From positions 1 to 52,728 of the forward strand of contig NZ_MWLL01000084.1 of NCBI RefSeq assembly GCF_002198675.1: a DNA stretch of 52,728 bases. The letters run 5' to 3'. The notes under the pieces are model-generated. The model searched no databases. It was not told where the DNA came from and was given only the letters and a program-made list of their open reading frames with translations. Each line of letters starts with the position of its first letter. Within the stretch, counting starts at the first letter, position 1. Origin of the DNA: Kineosporia sp. R_H_3. GTDB lineage: Bacteria > Actinomycetota > Actinomycetes > Actinomycetales > Kineosporiaceae. Both the position numbers and the translations under genes were made by a program. Shown here one piece after another: positions 16,307 through 24,985 of the stretch.

Positions 16307-17044
16307 ATGGCAGGGCGGCTCGACGGCAAGGTCGCGCTCATCACCGGGGGCGCCCGCGGCCAGGGCGCCTCGCACGCGCGCCGGCTCGCCGAGGAAGGCG
16401 CCCGCGTCATCACCGGCGACGTCCTCGACGACGACGGCGAGGCGACCGCAGCGGCGCTGCGGGCCGAGGGCCTGGGCGTCGACTACCTGCACCTCGACGT
16501 CACGTCCCCGCAGGACTGGGCCGCAGCCGTCGCCGCGGCCGCCGAGCGGTTCGGCGGCCTCGACGTCCTCGTGAACAACGCCGGGATCATCCACGTCAAC
16601 CCGCTCCTCGAGGAGCGCCTCGAGGACTGGAACGCCCTGATCGCCGTCAACGTCACCGGTGCCCTGCTCGGGATGCAGGCCGCGATCCCGGCCCTGCGCG
16701 CGCGGGGCGGCGGCTCGATCGTCAACATCTCGTCGATCTTCGGCCTCGCCGGGGCGAGCGGGTACGTCGCCTACTGCGCCAGCAAGGCGGCGCTCGTCAC
16801 GATGACGAAGACCGCCGCGCTCGAGCACGCCGCCGACCGGATCCGGGTCAACGCCGTCTGCCCGGGCGGCGTCCGGACGGCGATGAACGAGAACGAGGGC
16901 ACGGGCGTCGTCCCGCTCACCCCGATGGGACGGCGGGCCGACGCCCGCGAGGTGAGCGGCACCGTGCTCTTCCTCGCGAGCGACGACTCGACGTTCGTCA
17001 CCGGCACCGAGATCGTCGTCGACGGCGGGTACCTGGCGCGCTGA
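16307..17044 (+). CDS. Short-chain dehydrogenase/reductase
   Basis: 245 aa, classical SDR. Cofactor motif TGGxxxGxG as ITGGARGQGASHA (about 13-25), NNAG (VLVNNAGII), Ser of NISSIFG, and the catalytic pair Tyr156-x-x-x-Lys160 in AYCASK. The C-terminal TGTEIVVDGGYLAR is typical. Sequence is similar in style to 3-alpha/20-beta-hydroxysteroid dehydrogenases, but substrate cannot be assigned. It is directly coupled to the flavin monooxygenase upstream (TGA-C-ATG) and uses AAGGTGG inside that gene as its SD. Its stop abuts the stop of the convergent SDR with no base between. Confidence 0.92.
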   Translation: MAGRLDGKVALITGGARGQGASHARRLAEEGARVITGDVLDDDGEATAAALRAEGLGVDYLHLDVTSPQDWAAAVAAAAERFGGLDVLVNNAGIIHVNPLLEERLEDWNALIAVNVTGALLGMQAAIPALRARGGGSIVNISSIFGLAGASGYVAYCASKAALVTMTKTAALEHAADRIRVNAVCPGGVRTAMNENEGTGVVPLTPMGRRADAREVSGTVLFLASDDSTFVTGTEIVVDGGYLAR

Positions 17045-17779
17045 CTACCGCATGACGAGCCCGCCGCTGATGACGACGGTCTCGCCGGTGAGGTACGAGC
17101 CGGGGACGCTGCCGAGCCGGAAGACCCAGTCGGCGATCTCCTCCGGGGTCGCGGCGCGGCCGAGCGGGACCGCCTTGACGGCCTCCTCGATCCGGCCGCC
17201 CGCAAGGGTTCCCGGCGTCGACACCCAGCCGGGGGCGATCGCGTTGACGCTGATGCCGTCGCCCGCGAGCTCGATCGCGAGCGACCGGGTGACCGAGACG
17301 ACGGCGGCCTTCGAGGCGCTGTAGACGAGCTGGCCGCGGGAGACGGCGAAGGCGTCGATCGACGCGAAGTTGACGACAGCGCCACCGCCGTCGTGCGCCC
17401 GCACCAGCGCGACCGCCTCCGCGGTGACGTTGAGGGTGCCGAGGACGTTGATGTCGAAGATCCGCCGGTAGGCGTCCTCGGTGAAGTCGTCGAGCGTCGT
17501 CGTCGGGTAGATCCCGGCTGCGTTGACGACGGCCCGCACCTGCGTGCCGTCGGCGTCGTGCGCCGACCCGAGGGCGGCGGCCACTGCCGCGCGGTCCCGG
17601 ATGTCGACGGGCACCGGGACGTAGCCCGCCCCGACCTCGGCCGCGACGGCGGACAGACCGCTCGCGTCGACGTCCACGGCGAGCACCTGCCAGCCCTCGG
17701 CGACGAAGCGTTCGGCGACCGAGCGGCCCATGCCGCTGGCCGCACCGGTCACGACGGCCGCGGGGGTCTTCTGCGTCAT
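17045..17779 (-). CDS. Short-chain dehydrogenase/reductase (second, divergent in sequence)
   Basis: 244 aa from the ATG chosen; a longer reading exists upstream but lacks homology. Motifs: VVTGAASGMGRSVA, NAAG (VVNAAGIYP), FASIDAF with the catalytic Ser, YSASK with Tyr and Lys, and the C-terminal TGETVVISGG. It is not a close copy of the neighbouring SDR (the two differ in most positions outside motifs). The start is supported by GATAGT 6 nt upstream, suggesting its own leaderless promoter. The LysR regulator ending at 17848 is upstream on the same strand and may control it. Confidence 0.91.
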   Translation of the reverse strand: MTQKTPAAVVTGAASGMGRSVAERFVAEGWQVLAVDVDASGLSAVAAEVGAGYVPVPVDIRDRAAVAAALGSAHDADGTQVRAVVNAAGIYPTTTLDDFTEDAYRRIFDINVLGTLNVTAEAVALVRAHDGGGAVVNFASIDAFAVSRGQLVYSASKAAVVSVTRSLAIELAGDGISVNAIAPGWVSTPGTLAGGRIEEAVKAVPLGRAATPEEIADWVFRLGSVPGSYLTGETVVISGGLVMR

Positions 17780-17785
17780 GGTCGG

Positions 17786-17791
17786 ACTATC
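17786..17791 (-). promoter_or_regulatory. -10 element of the minus-strand SDR, leaderless
   Basis: GATAGT on the minus strand, 6 nt before the ATG at 17779; TGTACA lies 17 nt further upstream as a possible -35. This supports the ATG at 17779 rather than a longer protein. Confidence 0.5.
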
Positions 17792-17847
17792 GACGGCGCG
17801 ACAGACCCTGTACAGCGGCACTCACCGACACGTCCGGTAGGCGACGC

Positions 17848-18762
17848 CTATGACGGCAGGCGGCGCAGCAGCTCGGCGGCCATCCGGATCATCTCCTGGG
17901 TGGCCGGCGAGAGCTGGCTCCCGGTCCGGGTGACGAAGGCGAACGTCTCGACGAGCGGCGGGTCGAGCGGGGCCCACGTGAGGTGCTCGGACCAGGCGTT
18001 CTCGCCGAGCAGCGGCCGGGAGACGACCGCGTCGCCGGCCCCCCGAGCCGCCAGCGCGAGCGCCGCGGCGGGCAGCTCGACCTCGATGGCCGGCTCGAGC
18101 GTGACGCCCGCGGCCCGGGCGCGTTCACCGAGCTGCCGGCGGGTCGGGTCCTGGTCGCCCCAGCGGGCCTCGGGCAGCACGAGCGGGGCCTGCGCGAGCT
18201 GCTCGACGGTGACCGGGACCGCCGTCCGGGCCGGGTCGACGCTCACGTAGACCGCCTCCGCCGTCCAGACCGGCGCCGTGACGTCGAGCCCGCGCTCGTC
18301 GACCGGCAGCGCGACGAGCCCGGCCTCGAGCCGGCCGTCGCGGACGGCGTCCGCGACCTCGGCCGAGTTGCGTCCGAGCACCCGGACCCGCACCGCGGGG
18401 TAGCGCTCCCGGAACCGCGTCACGAGATCGGCCAGGAGGAAGTGGTGGGCACTGCTGAAGGTGCCGAAGGAGACCGTGCCGCCGGTCAGGGTGCGCACCG
18501 GCCGGACGGCGTCCACCGCGTCGTCGACCGTGGCCAGCGTCGTACGGGCCCGGGGGAGCAGCAGCCGGCCGGCCTCGGTGAGCGCGAGCCGGCGGTTCGT
18601 CCGCACGAACAGCACGACCCCGAGCTGCCGCTCGAGCCGCCGGATCTGGTCGGACAGGCTCGGCTGCGCGATGTGCAGCGCCTGCGCCGCGGCGGAGAAC
18701 GACCCGTGGTCGACGGCGGCGACGAAGTACTCCAGCTGGAGGAGCGTCATCGGGGCCAGCAC
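17848..18762 (-). CDS. LysR-family transcriptional regulator
   Basis: 304 aa. The N-terminal winged HTH reads LQLEYFVAAVDHGSFSAAAQALHIAQPSLSDQIRRLE, followed by the linker helix and a periplasmic-binding-like effector domain (about 95-300). LysR proteins act as tetramers on promoters of neighbouring genes in response to a small ligand. Candidate targets are the SDR at 17045 and the hydrolase at 18813, both on the same strand. Two starts are possible: GTG 18762 (chosen, 6 nt after TAGGTT) or ATG 18750, four codons later; neither has an SD. Confidence 0.93.
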   Translation of the reverse strand: MLAPMTLLQLEYFVAAVDHGSFSAAAQALHIAQPSLSDQIRRLERQLGVVLFVRTNRRLALTEAGRLLLPRARTTLATVDDAVDAVRPVRTLTGGTVSFGTFSSAHHFLLADLVTRFRERYPAVRVRVLGRNSAEVADAVRDGRLEAGLVALPVDERGLDVTAPVWTAEAVYVSVDPARTAVPVTVEQLAQAPLVLPEARWGDQDPTRRQLGERARAAGVTLEPAIEVELPAAALALAARGAGDAVVSRPLLGENAWSEHLTWAPLDPPLVETFAFVTRTGSQLSPATQEMIRMAAELLRRLPS

Positions 18763-18768
18763 ACCCTG

Positions 18769-18774
18769 AACCTA
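18769..18774 (-). promoter_or_regulatory. -10 element of the LysR gene, leaderless GTG
   Basis: TAGGTT on the minus strand, 6 nt before GTG 18762. It decides for the GTG over the downstream ATG. Confidence 0.55.
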
Positions 18775-18812
18775 CCGTTGCGCCGCGGGTGCCGGGCCGG
18801 CCGTCCGCCCGG

Positions 18813-19589
18813 TCAGGGGCGTGTCGAGGCGAGGTACGCCGCGGCGATCTCCCGGCCGTCGGCGGGCGGGAGCACCCGGCCGTGCCCGGGCAGCATCCGG
18901 GTGACGTCGAGATCGAGGAGGCGCTCCATCGTCGACCGGTACGCGACGACGTCCGAGCCGGTGCAGGAGTCGATGAGCCCGCCCTCGTAGAGCACGTCGC
19001 CGGTGAGGAGCGCGCCCGAGCCGTCGAGCAGCGCGAGCGACCCCGGTGTGTGCCCGGGGAGCGAGAGCACCGTGAGCGTGCGGTCCCCGAGGTCGACGAC
19101 GTCACCCTCCTCGAGCGGGGCGGCGGCCGGCACGCCGCGCAGCGCGTAGGCGTCGAGGTCGAACGCGTCGTCGTCCGGCAGCGCGGTGAGCGCGACCGCC
19201 GGCTGCGGCGTGACCAGGTCGGCGGGCAGGCCCAGCAGCTCCAGGAGCCGGGCCGTCCGCAGGCTCGCAGGTCCCGGCCGCCGGACCTCGCCGACCTCGG
19301 CCGCGTGCACCCGGCAGTCGGCGAACTCGTGGGCGCCGCCCATGTGGTCGAGGTGCGCGTGGGTGAGGACGAGCACCGGGTCGTTCTCGAAGAGCCACGG
19401 CTGGGTGTCGCGCAGGGCCACCACCCCGAGGCCGGAGTCGACGACGAGGTCCCGGTCGCGGCCCCGGACGTGCCAGATGTTCGACGCGAGCAGGTCCCCG
19501 CCGTACGGCTCCTCGACGAGCGTCACGCCGTCGCCGACCGGTGTGACGCGGAACCAGCGGTCGCGCCCGACGGTGCCCGTCGCGGTCAT
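18813..19589 (-). CDS. Metallo-beta-lactamase-fold hydrolase
   Basis: 258 aa. The metal-binding signature HxHxDH is LTHAHLDHMGG. A further His lies in LPGHTPGSLAL, with the bridging Asp in LLTGDVLYEGG, followed by a C-terminal His (MLPGHGRVL). The fold serves thioesterases, lactonases, glyoxalases and phosphodiesterases; the substrate cannot be told from sequence. The start ATG has GGGAGG about 5 nt upstream; a GTG two codons earlier would overlap that SD and is rejected. It is divergent from the zinc alcohol dehydrogenase at 19667 (77 bp between starts) and precedes the LysR gene on the same strand. Confidence 0.9.
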   Translation of the reverse strand: MTATGTVGRDRWFRVTPVGDGVTLVEEPYGGDLLASNIWHVRGRDRDLVVDSGLGVVALRDTQPWLFENDPVLVLTHAHLDHMGGAHEFADCRVHAAEVGEVRRPGPASLRTARLLELLGLPADLVTPQPAVALTALPDDDAFDLDAYALRGVPAAAPLEEGDVVDLGDRTLTVLSLPGHTPGSLALLDGSGALLTGDVLYEGGLIDSCTGSDVVAYRSTMERLLDLDVTRMLPGHGRVLPPADGREIAAAYLASTRP

Positions 19590-19666
19590 GCGCACCTCCC
19601 GTCCCCCGAACGCTAGCGGCCGTACCCCCGCCGCGCCGTCGAGCCCGATGGGGAAGAGTGGGACCC

Positions 19667-20698
19667 ATGGACGACCAGATGCTCGCGGCCAGGCTCCACG
19701 GCACCGGCGACCTGCGGGTCGCGCAGGAGCCGGTCCCCGTCCCGCGCGAGGGCGAGTCGCTCGTGCGGGTGACCGCGGTGGGGATCTGCGGCTCGGACCT
19801 GCACTGGTACTCCGAGGGCGGCATCGGCGACGCCCGGCTGACCCGCCCGCTCGTCGTCGGGCACGAGGCGGGCGGCGTGGTCGCCTCCGGACCCCGTGCC
19901 GGGCAACGGGTCGCGATCGACCCGGCGGTGCCGTGCGGGCACTGCGAGCTGTGCCTCGCGGGGCACCGCAACCTCTGCCCCACGGTCGGCTTCCTCGGCC
20001 ACGGGGCGACGGACGGCGCCCTGCGCGAGCTCGTCGCCTGGCCCGACCACCTGCTGCACCCGGTGCCGGACGCGCTGTCCGCGGCGGACGTCGCGATGCT
20101 CGAACCGCTCGGGGTGGCGATCCACGCGCACGACCTCGGTCACCAGCGTGCCGGGGCGACGGTCGTCGTCGTGGGCTGCGGCCCGATCGGGCTGTGCCTG
20201 CTCCAGGTCGCGCGGGCCGCCGGCGCCACGACCGTGCTCGCGGTCGACCCGCTGCCGCACCGGGCGGAGGCCGCGCTGCGGCTCGGCGCGGACGCCGTCC
20301 TGCCGCACGAGCCGGCCGCCTTCGCCGCTGCGCTCGCGGAGCGCACGTCGGGGCGCGGCGTCGACGTCGCGTTCGAGGCGGTCGGGTCGGACGCCGCCGT
20401 CGGGCTCGCGATCGAGGCCGCGATGCCCGGGGCGCGCGTCGTCCTCGCCGGCATCCCCGACGTCGACAGCACGACGTTCACGGCGTCCACCGCACGGCGC
20501 AAGGGTCTGACGATCGCCCTCGTGCGGCGGATGAAGGAGGTCTACCCGCGCGCGACCGCCCTCGTCGAGCGGGGGACCGTCGACGTCCGGAGCATGGTGA
20601 GCCACACGTTCGGGCTCGCCGAGACCGAGAAGGCGTTCCAGGTCGCCCACGCACGGACCGGCCTCAAGGTCGTCGTGGCCCCGACGGACGACGTGTGA
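19667..20698 (+). CDS. Zinc-dependent polyol/sugar dehydrogenase (MDR family)
   Basis: 343 aa. Catalytic zinc ligands Cys41 (GICGSDLHW) and His66-Glu67 (VGHEAGG). The structural zinc lobe is complete: Cys90, Cys93, Cys96 and Cys104 in PCGHCELCLAGHRNLC. The cofactor domain has VVVVGCGPIGL, followed by the acidic residue of VDP that favours NAD. It belongs to the sorbitol/xylitol/L-idonate dehydrogenase group (family knowledge). Its stop overlaps the start of the FGGY kinase (GTGTGA), so the two probably oxidise a polyol to a ketose and phosphorylate it. A longer reading from a GTG at 19658 is less likely. No clean SD is visible. Confidence 0.9.
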   Translation: MDDQMLAARLHGTGDLRVAQEPVPVPREGESLVRVTAVGICGSDLHWYSEGGIGDARLTRPLVVGHEAGGVVASGPRAGQRVAIDPAVPCGHCELCLAGHRNLCPTVGFLGHGATDGALRELVAWPDHLLHPVPDALSAADVAMLEPLGVAIHAHDLGHQRAGATVVVVGCGPIGLCLLQVARAAGATTVLAVDPLPHRAEAALRLGADAVLPHEPAAFAAALAERTSGRGVDVAFEAVGSDAAVGLAIEAAMPGARVVLAGIPDVDSTTFTASTARRKGLTIALVRRMKEVYPRATALVERGTVDVRSMVSHTFGLAETEKAFQVAHARTGLKVVVAPTDDV

Positions 20699-22218
20699 CC
20701 GGCGAACCGCTCGTCCTCGCCGTCGACTGCTCGACGACGGCCTCCAAGGCCGTCGCGTTCGACGCGCGCGGCCACGAGGTGGCGACGGCCTCGACGCCGC
20801 TGGACCTCGACCGCCCCGGCCCGGGCCGGCACGAGCAGGACGCCGGGCAGTGGTGGACGGCGACGCTGGCCTCGCTGGGCCGGTGCGTCGCCGACCTCGA
20901 CGACCCGGGCCGGGTCCGGGCGCTGTGCGTGACGCACCAGCGCGAGTCGTTCGTCTGTCTCGACGCCGACGGTCGCCCGCTGCGGCCCGCGATCCTGTGG
21001 CTCGACTCCCGGGCCGGCGCGGAGATCTCCGCGTTCGGCTCGCCCCGGGTGCTCGCGGTCTCCGGCAAGCCGCCGGACACGACCCCGGCGCTCTACAAGC
21101 TCGCGTGGCTCGCCCGGCACGAGCCGCAGATGCTCGGGGCCGCGGCCCGGGTCGCCGAGGTGCACGCGTTCCTCGCGGAGCGGCTCACCGGCCGCTGGGC
21201 GACGAGCACCGGGTCGGCCGACTCCCTCGGCCTGCTCGACCTCGCGGCCGCGCAGTGGTCGCCCGAGCTGCTCGCGGTCGCCGGGGTCCGCCCCGACCAG
21301 CTCCCCGACCTGGTGCCGCCGGGCGCCGTCCTCGGCGACCTGCTCCCGGGCGTCGCGCGCGCGATCGGCCTGCCGGCACCCGTCCCGCTCGTCGCGGGGA
21401 TCGGCGACGGCCAGGCCGCGGGGCTCGGGGCGGGCGTCGTCACGGGCGGGGAGCCCGGCGCCGCGTACCTCAACCTCGGGACCTCGATGGTGCTCGGGAC
21501 GCCGTCCGACCGCTACGTCACGGGGCAGGCCTTCCGCACCCTCGCGGGGGCTCCGGCCGGGACCTACGTGCTGGAGACGGTGCTCAACGCGGCGGCGTAC
21601 CTCGCGGACTGGTTCCGACGCGAGCTCGGCGACCCCGCGCTCGGCGGGGCACCGGACCCGGTGCTCGAGGCCGCGGCCGCGGCGCTGCCGCCCGGAGCGG
21701 ACGGTCTGCTCGCCGTCCCGTACTGGAACGCCGCCCAGACCCCCTACTGGGACGCCGCCGCGCGCGGCGCGGTCGTCGGCCTCACCGGTGCGCACACCCG
21801 GGCCCACGTCTACCGCGCCCTGCTCGAGGGGGTCGCCTTCGAGCTGCGGCTGCACCTCGACGGGCTGGCGGCGGCCGGGACGCCGGTGACGAGCCTGCGC
21901 GCGATGGGCGGCGGGAGCCGCAGCCCGCTCTGGGCGCAGGTCGTCGCCGACGTCACCGGCCGCGAGATCCGGCTCGCCGAGGGGCGCGAGATCAGCGCCC
22001 GGGGCGCTGCTGCGCTCGCGTGGGCCGCCGTCGGCGGGGGCGCGCTCGCCGACACCTGCGCGTCCGTGGGACACCTCGGCGCGACCGTCGGCCCGCGGCC
22101 CGACGTCACCGCGGCCTACGACCCGGTCTTCAGCCTTCAGCAGCAGGTCTACCCGCGGCTGCGCGACGTGTTCGCCGGGCTCGCGGCCCTGCAGGCCCCG
22201 GGGTCAGCAGGCGCGTAG
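20695..22218 (+). CDS. FGGY-family carbohydrate kinase (xylulokinase-like)
   Basis: 507 aa, normal for the family. The N-terminal phosphate-binding motif is VLAVDCSTTASKAVAF, the catalytic Asp region is VAGIGDGQAAGLGAG, and the C-terminal nucleotide motif is RAMGGGSRSPLWAQVVADVTG with the following EISARGAAALA. FGGY kinases phosphorylate ketoses, polyols or glycerol. Together with the coupled zinc dehydrogenase, a ketopentose such as xylulose or a related sugar is the best guess. The GTG start overlaps the dehydrogenase stop by 4 nt. Its 3' end overlaps that of the convergent Gfo/Idh/MocA gene by 15 nt. Confidence 0.92.
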   Translation: MTGEPLVLAVDCSTTASKAVAFDARGHEVATASTPLDLDRPGPGRHEQDAGQWWTATLASLGRCVADLDDPGRVRALCVTHQRESFVCLDADGRPLRPAILWLDSRAGAEISAFGSPRVLAVSGKPPDTTPALYKLAWLARHEPQMLGAAARVAEVHAFLAERLTGRWATSTGSADSLGLLDLAAAQWSPELLAVAGVRPDQLPDLVPPGAVLGDLLPGVARAIGLPAPVPLVAGIGDGQAAGLGAGVVTGGEPGAAYLNLGTSMVLGTPSDRYVTGQAFRTLAGAPAGTYVLETVLNAAAYLADWFRRELGDPALGGAPDPVLEAAAAALPPGADGLLAVPYWNAAQTPYWDAAARGAVVGLTGAHTRAHVYRALLEGVAFELRLHLDGLAAAGTPVTSLRAMGGGSRSPLWAQVVADVTGREIRLAEGREISARGAAALAWAAVGGGALADTCASVGHLGATVGPRPDVTAAYDPVFSLQQQVYPRLRDVFAGLAALQAPGSAGA

Positions 22219-23301
22219 GTCGACGAGCCCCGGCACGGCCGCCGGGACGCTGCACGTCGACCCGATCGTCTCCGCCTCGCCGGTGCGGGCCGCCTCGAGG
22301 AGCGACTCCATGACGTCGAGGACGTGCAGCGCGACGTCGGCGGACGCCCGGTGCGGCGTGCCGTCCGCGAGCCCGCGGGCCAGGTCGGCGACACCGATCC
22401 CGCGGCCGGCGCCGACGTAGCCGGCCGACGGCCGCACGTCGCGCCAGGCGTCGGCACCGGCCGGGAAGATCTCCACGGTGCCGTCGAAGTAGTTCGGGTC
22501 GGGCAGCGACAGCGAGCCGCCGGGGCCGTGGACCTCGATCCGCGGCATCCGGGTCGCCCACGCGTCGAACGACATGACGAGCGTCGTCAGGGCGCCGCCG
22601 GCGTGCTGCAGCACGCCCGTCACGTGGGTGTCGACCTCGACGTCGAACGTCGTGCCGGCCCGTGGCCCGCTGCCGATCGTGCGGGTGCCGGCGTGCCGGG
22701 AACCGAGCCCGACGACGCGGTCCACCGGGCCGAGCAGGTGGACGAGGGCGGTGAGGTAGTAGGGCCCCATGTCGAGCAGCGGCCCGCCGCCCGGCCGGTA
22801 GTAGAACTCCGGGTCCGGGTGCCAGAGCTCGTGGCCGGGCGTCGTCATGAACGCGGTCGCCGCGTGCGGGACGCCGATCGTGCCGGCCGTCACGACGCCC
22901 CGGGCGGTCTGGACACCTGTCCCGAGGACGGTGTCGGGGGCGCAGCCGAGCCGCAGGCCGGCCGTGGCCGCGGCCTCGACGACGGCCCGGGCCTGCGCAC
23001 CCGTCGCGGCGAGCGGCTTCTCGCCGTAGACGTGCTTGCCGGCGGCGAGGGCGGCGAGGGCGACGTCGGCGTGCGCCACGGGCACCGTGAGGTTGAGGAC
23101 GACGTCCACGTCGTCGGCGGCGAGCAGGTCGTCGAGCGTGCGGACGGCCGCACCGCCCACCGCGGCCGCGAACGCCTGCGCCCGTGCCGCGTCCAGGTCG
23201 GCGACCGCCGTCACCGCGACGTCGGGCAGCCCGGTGAGGGTCGCCGCGTACTGGCCGCTGATCTTCCCTGCGCCGACGACCCCGACCCGCAGCGGCGTCA
23301 C
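22204..23301 (-). CDS. Gfo/Idh/MocA family oxidoreductase
   Basis: 365 aa. N-terminal Rossmann motif GVVGAGKISGQYA, the EKP signature (HVYGEKPLAATG) carrying the conserved Lys, and the C-terminal alpha/beta sheet domain with GPLLDMGPYYLTALVHLLG, where the Asp/Gly/His block sits in the active site. These NAD(P) enzymes oxidise or epimerise sugars and glycosides. The GTG overlaps the ThuA stop (GTGA), so it is the last gene of the SBP-permease-permease-ThuA-Gfo operon; ThuA with Gfo/Idh/MocA is a recurrent pair in disaccharide oxidation. Reading frames continue far upstream but are shadows of the ThuA gene. Confidence 0.92.
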   Translation of the reverse strand: MTPLRVGVVGAGKISGQYAATLTGLPDVAVTAVADLDAARAQAFAAAVGGAAVRTLDDLLAADDVDVVLNLTVPVAHADVALAALAAGKHVYGEKPLAATGAQARAVVEAAATAGLRLGCAPDTVLGTGVQTARGVVTAGTIGVPHAATAFMTTPGHELWHPDPEFYYRPGGGPLLDMGPYYLTALVHLLGPVDRVVGLGSRHAGTRTIGSGPRAGTTFDVEVDTHVTGVLQHAGGALTTLVMSFDAWATRMPRIEVHGPGGSLSLPDPNYFDGTVEIFPAGADAWRDVRPSAGYVGAGRGIGVADLARGLADGTPHRASADVALHVLDVMESLLEAARTGEAETIGSTCSVPAAVPGLVDLRAC

Positions 23302-24053
23302 GGGGCGACCGACAGGTCGCCGGCGTCGCCGCGGGACGGGTCCGGGTCCGTGGAACCCCGTGCGGCCCAGAGCATCCCGCGCTCGACGAGGGTCCGGACG
23401 TTCGGGTTCTCGAGCACCTCGACCCGGTGCCCGGGCGTGCAGACGAAGAGCCGGCCGCGGCCCCAGCGCCGGGTCCAGACGGCTGGGGAGGTGATCGGCC
23501 GGTCCCACTCGTCCCACGGCCGCACCGCCTGCGTCGTCGTCGCGAGGACGTCGACGTAGGCGTCGGCGAGCACCCAGTACTGCTCGGTGACGAGGTCGAA
23601 GTCCTCGATCCCGCGCGTGATCGGGTGCCCGGCCGCGGCGGGGAGCATGTTCACCCGGTAGGGCACGTAGTTGTCCGACTGCTCGCCGACGCACTCCTCG
23701 GGGGCCTTGCCCGGGTGGCAGGCGAACAGCCCGCCGACGAGCTGCTGGTAGTCGGAGCTGTTGCGGTAGGAGTCCGCGATGCCGCCGTGCCAGCCGGCCA
23801 TCCCGGTGCCGGCCGCCACGGCGGCGCGCAGCCCTGCGAGCTCGTCCGGCTCGATCGTCGACATCGTCATGCACTGGACGACAAGGTCGACGCCGGCCAT
23901 GTAGCCGGCGTCCGCGTACGGCGCCGGCGAGTCGTGGACGTCGACCCGGAAGCCATGCGCCTCCAGGAACGGCAGGAACATCCCCGTGGCCTCGACGGGC
24001 TGGTGGCCGAACCACCCGCCGCGGACGACGAGTGCGGTGCGTTCGCTGCTCAT
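23298..24053 (-). CDS. ThuA-domain protein (trehalose-utilisation-like)
   Basis: 251 aa, ThuA-like glutamine-amidotransferase-type fold. Typical features are the N-terminal VVRGGWFGHQP, the Cys-containing strand LVVQCMTMSTIEP, GMAGWHGGIADSYRNSSDYQQLVGG, and the His-rich later blocks GHPITRGI and VCTPGHRVEVL. ThuA proteins take part in formation or use of oxidised (keto) disaccharides in rhizobia (family knowledge). The start ATG has AAAGG 5 nt upstream. It is 31 nt after the permease and overlaps the Gfo/Idh/MocA gene, so it is part of the import operon. Confidence 0.9.
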   Translation of the reverse strand: MSSERTALVVRGGWFGHQPVEATGMFLPFLEAHGFRVDVHDSPAPYADAGYMAGVDLVVQCMTMSTIEPDELAGLRAAVAAGTGMAGWHGGIADSYRNSSDYQQLVGGLFACHPGKAPEECVGEQSDNYVPYRVNMLPAAAGHPITRGIEDFDLVTEQYWVLADAYVDVLATTTQAVRPWDEWDRPITSPAVWTRRWGRGRLFVCTPGHRVEVLENPNVRTLVERGMLWAARGSTDPDPSRGDAGDLSVAP

Positions 24054-24084
24054 GATGCCTTTCGGAGCTGGTGGTGCCGAGGGC

Positions 24085-24984
24085 CTACTTGCCGAAACCG
24101 GCGGTGAGGCCGGAGAGGAGCTGGCGTCGTCCGACGGCGTAGAAGACGAGGATGGGCAGGGTGGTGAGGACGACGGAGGCGAGGACGGCGGGGACGTTGA
24201 CGCCGTACTGGCCCTGGAACGTCCACAGCGCCAGCGGGAGGGTCCGCCGGTCGGGGTTCTGGGTGAGGATGAGGGGGAGCAGGAAGTTGTTCCAGACCCC
24301 CAGCGCGTTGTAGATCGTCACTGTGACGAGGGCGGGCCGGGTGAGCGGGAACGCGAGGCGCCACATGGTGCCCCACTCGCTGCAGCCGTCCAGGCGCATG
24401 GACTCGAAGAGCTCGCGCGGCACGTCCCGGATGAAGTTCGAGAGCACGAGCACGGACAGCGGGATCGCGAACGCGATGGAGGGCAGGATCATCGCGGTGA
24501 GGGTGTCGTAGAGCCGCAGCCGGATGATGATGAGATAGACGGGGATGATGACGGCCTGCAGCGGGATCGCCAGGCCCATGAGGAACAGCGAGTTCGACAG
24601 GCGCAGGAACCAGCCGTTGCCGCCGCGGACGATCGCGAACGCGGCCATGAACGAGATGAGGACGGCCGGGACGATGGCGCCGACGGTGACGACGACGCTG
24701 TTGCCGAAGTACCGGATGAAGTCGGACTCGATGACGAGCCGGTAGCTGTCGAGGGTCCACTCGTCGGGGGGCAGCAGCGGGTTGGTGGCGAAGAAGTTGC
24801 TCTGGCTCTTGAAGCTGGAGATGACGATCCAGTAGATCGGGAGCATCCCGATGACGAGCCAGATCCAGCCCGCGATGCCGCCGAACCAGTTGAGGCGTAA
24901 CAGCTTCGCGGTGGTGCTGGTGCCCTTGCCGACGCTGCTGGGGCGGCTGGGCCGGGTGGGCGCGGGAGGCGTGGTCACGGCCAT
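24085..24984 (-). CDS. Carbohydrate ABC transporter permease (CUT1, MalG-type)
   Basis: 299 aa, six predicted membrane helices. The first helix is WIWLVIGMLPIYWIVISSF, followed by a large loop ending in FRYFGNS-like RYFGNSVVV. The EAA loop that contacts the ATPase appears as ELFESMRLDGCSEWGTMWRLAFPL, near residue 200. Start: the ATG one base after the TGA of the preceding permease gene, with GGAAGG 8 nt upstream; a GTG three codons earlier is less likely. It forms the import channel with the next gene upstream. No ATPase gene is present in the window, so a shared MsiK-like ATPase must serve it. Confidence 0.93.
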   Translation of the reverse strand: MAVTTPPAPTRPSRPSSVGKGTSTTAKLLRLNWFGGIAGWIWLVIGMLPIYWIVISSFKSQSNFFATNPLLPPDEWTLDSYRLVIESDFIRYFGNSVVVTVGAIVPAVLISFMAAFAIVRGGNGWFLRLSNSLFLMGLAIPLQAVIIPVYLIIIRLRLYDTLTAMILPSIAFAIPLSVLVLSNFIRDVPRELFESMRLDGCSEWGTMWRLAFPLTRPALVTVTIYNALGVWNNFLLPLILTQNPDRRTLPLALWTFQGQYGVNVPAVLASVVLTTLPILVFYAVGRRQLLSGLTAGFGK

Positions 24985-24985
24985 G

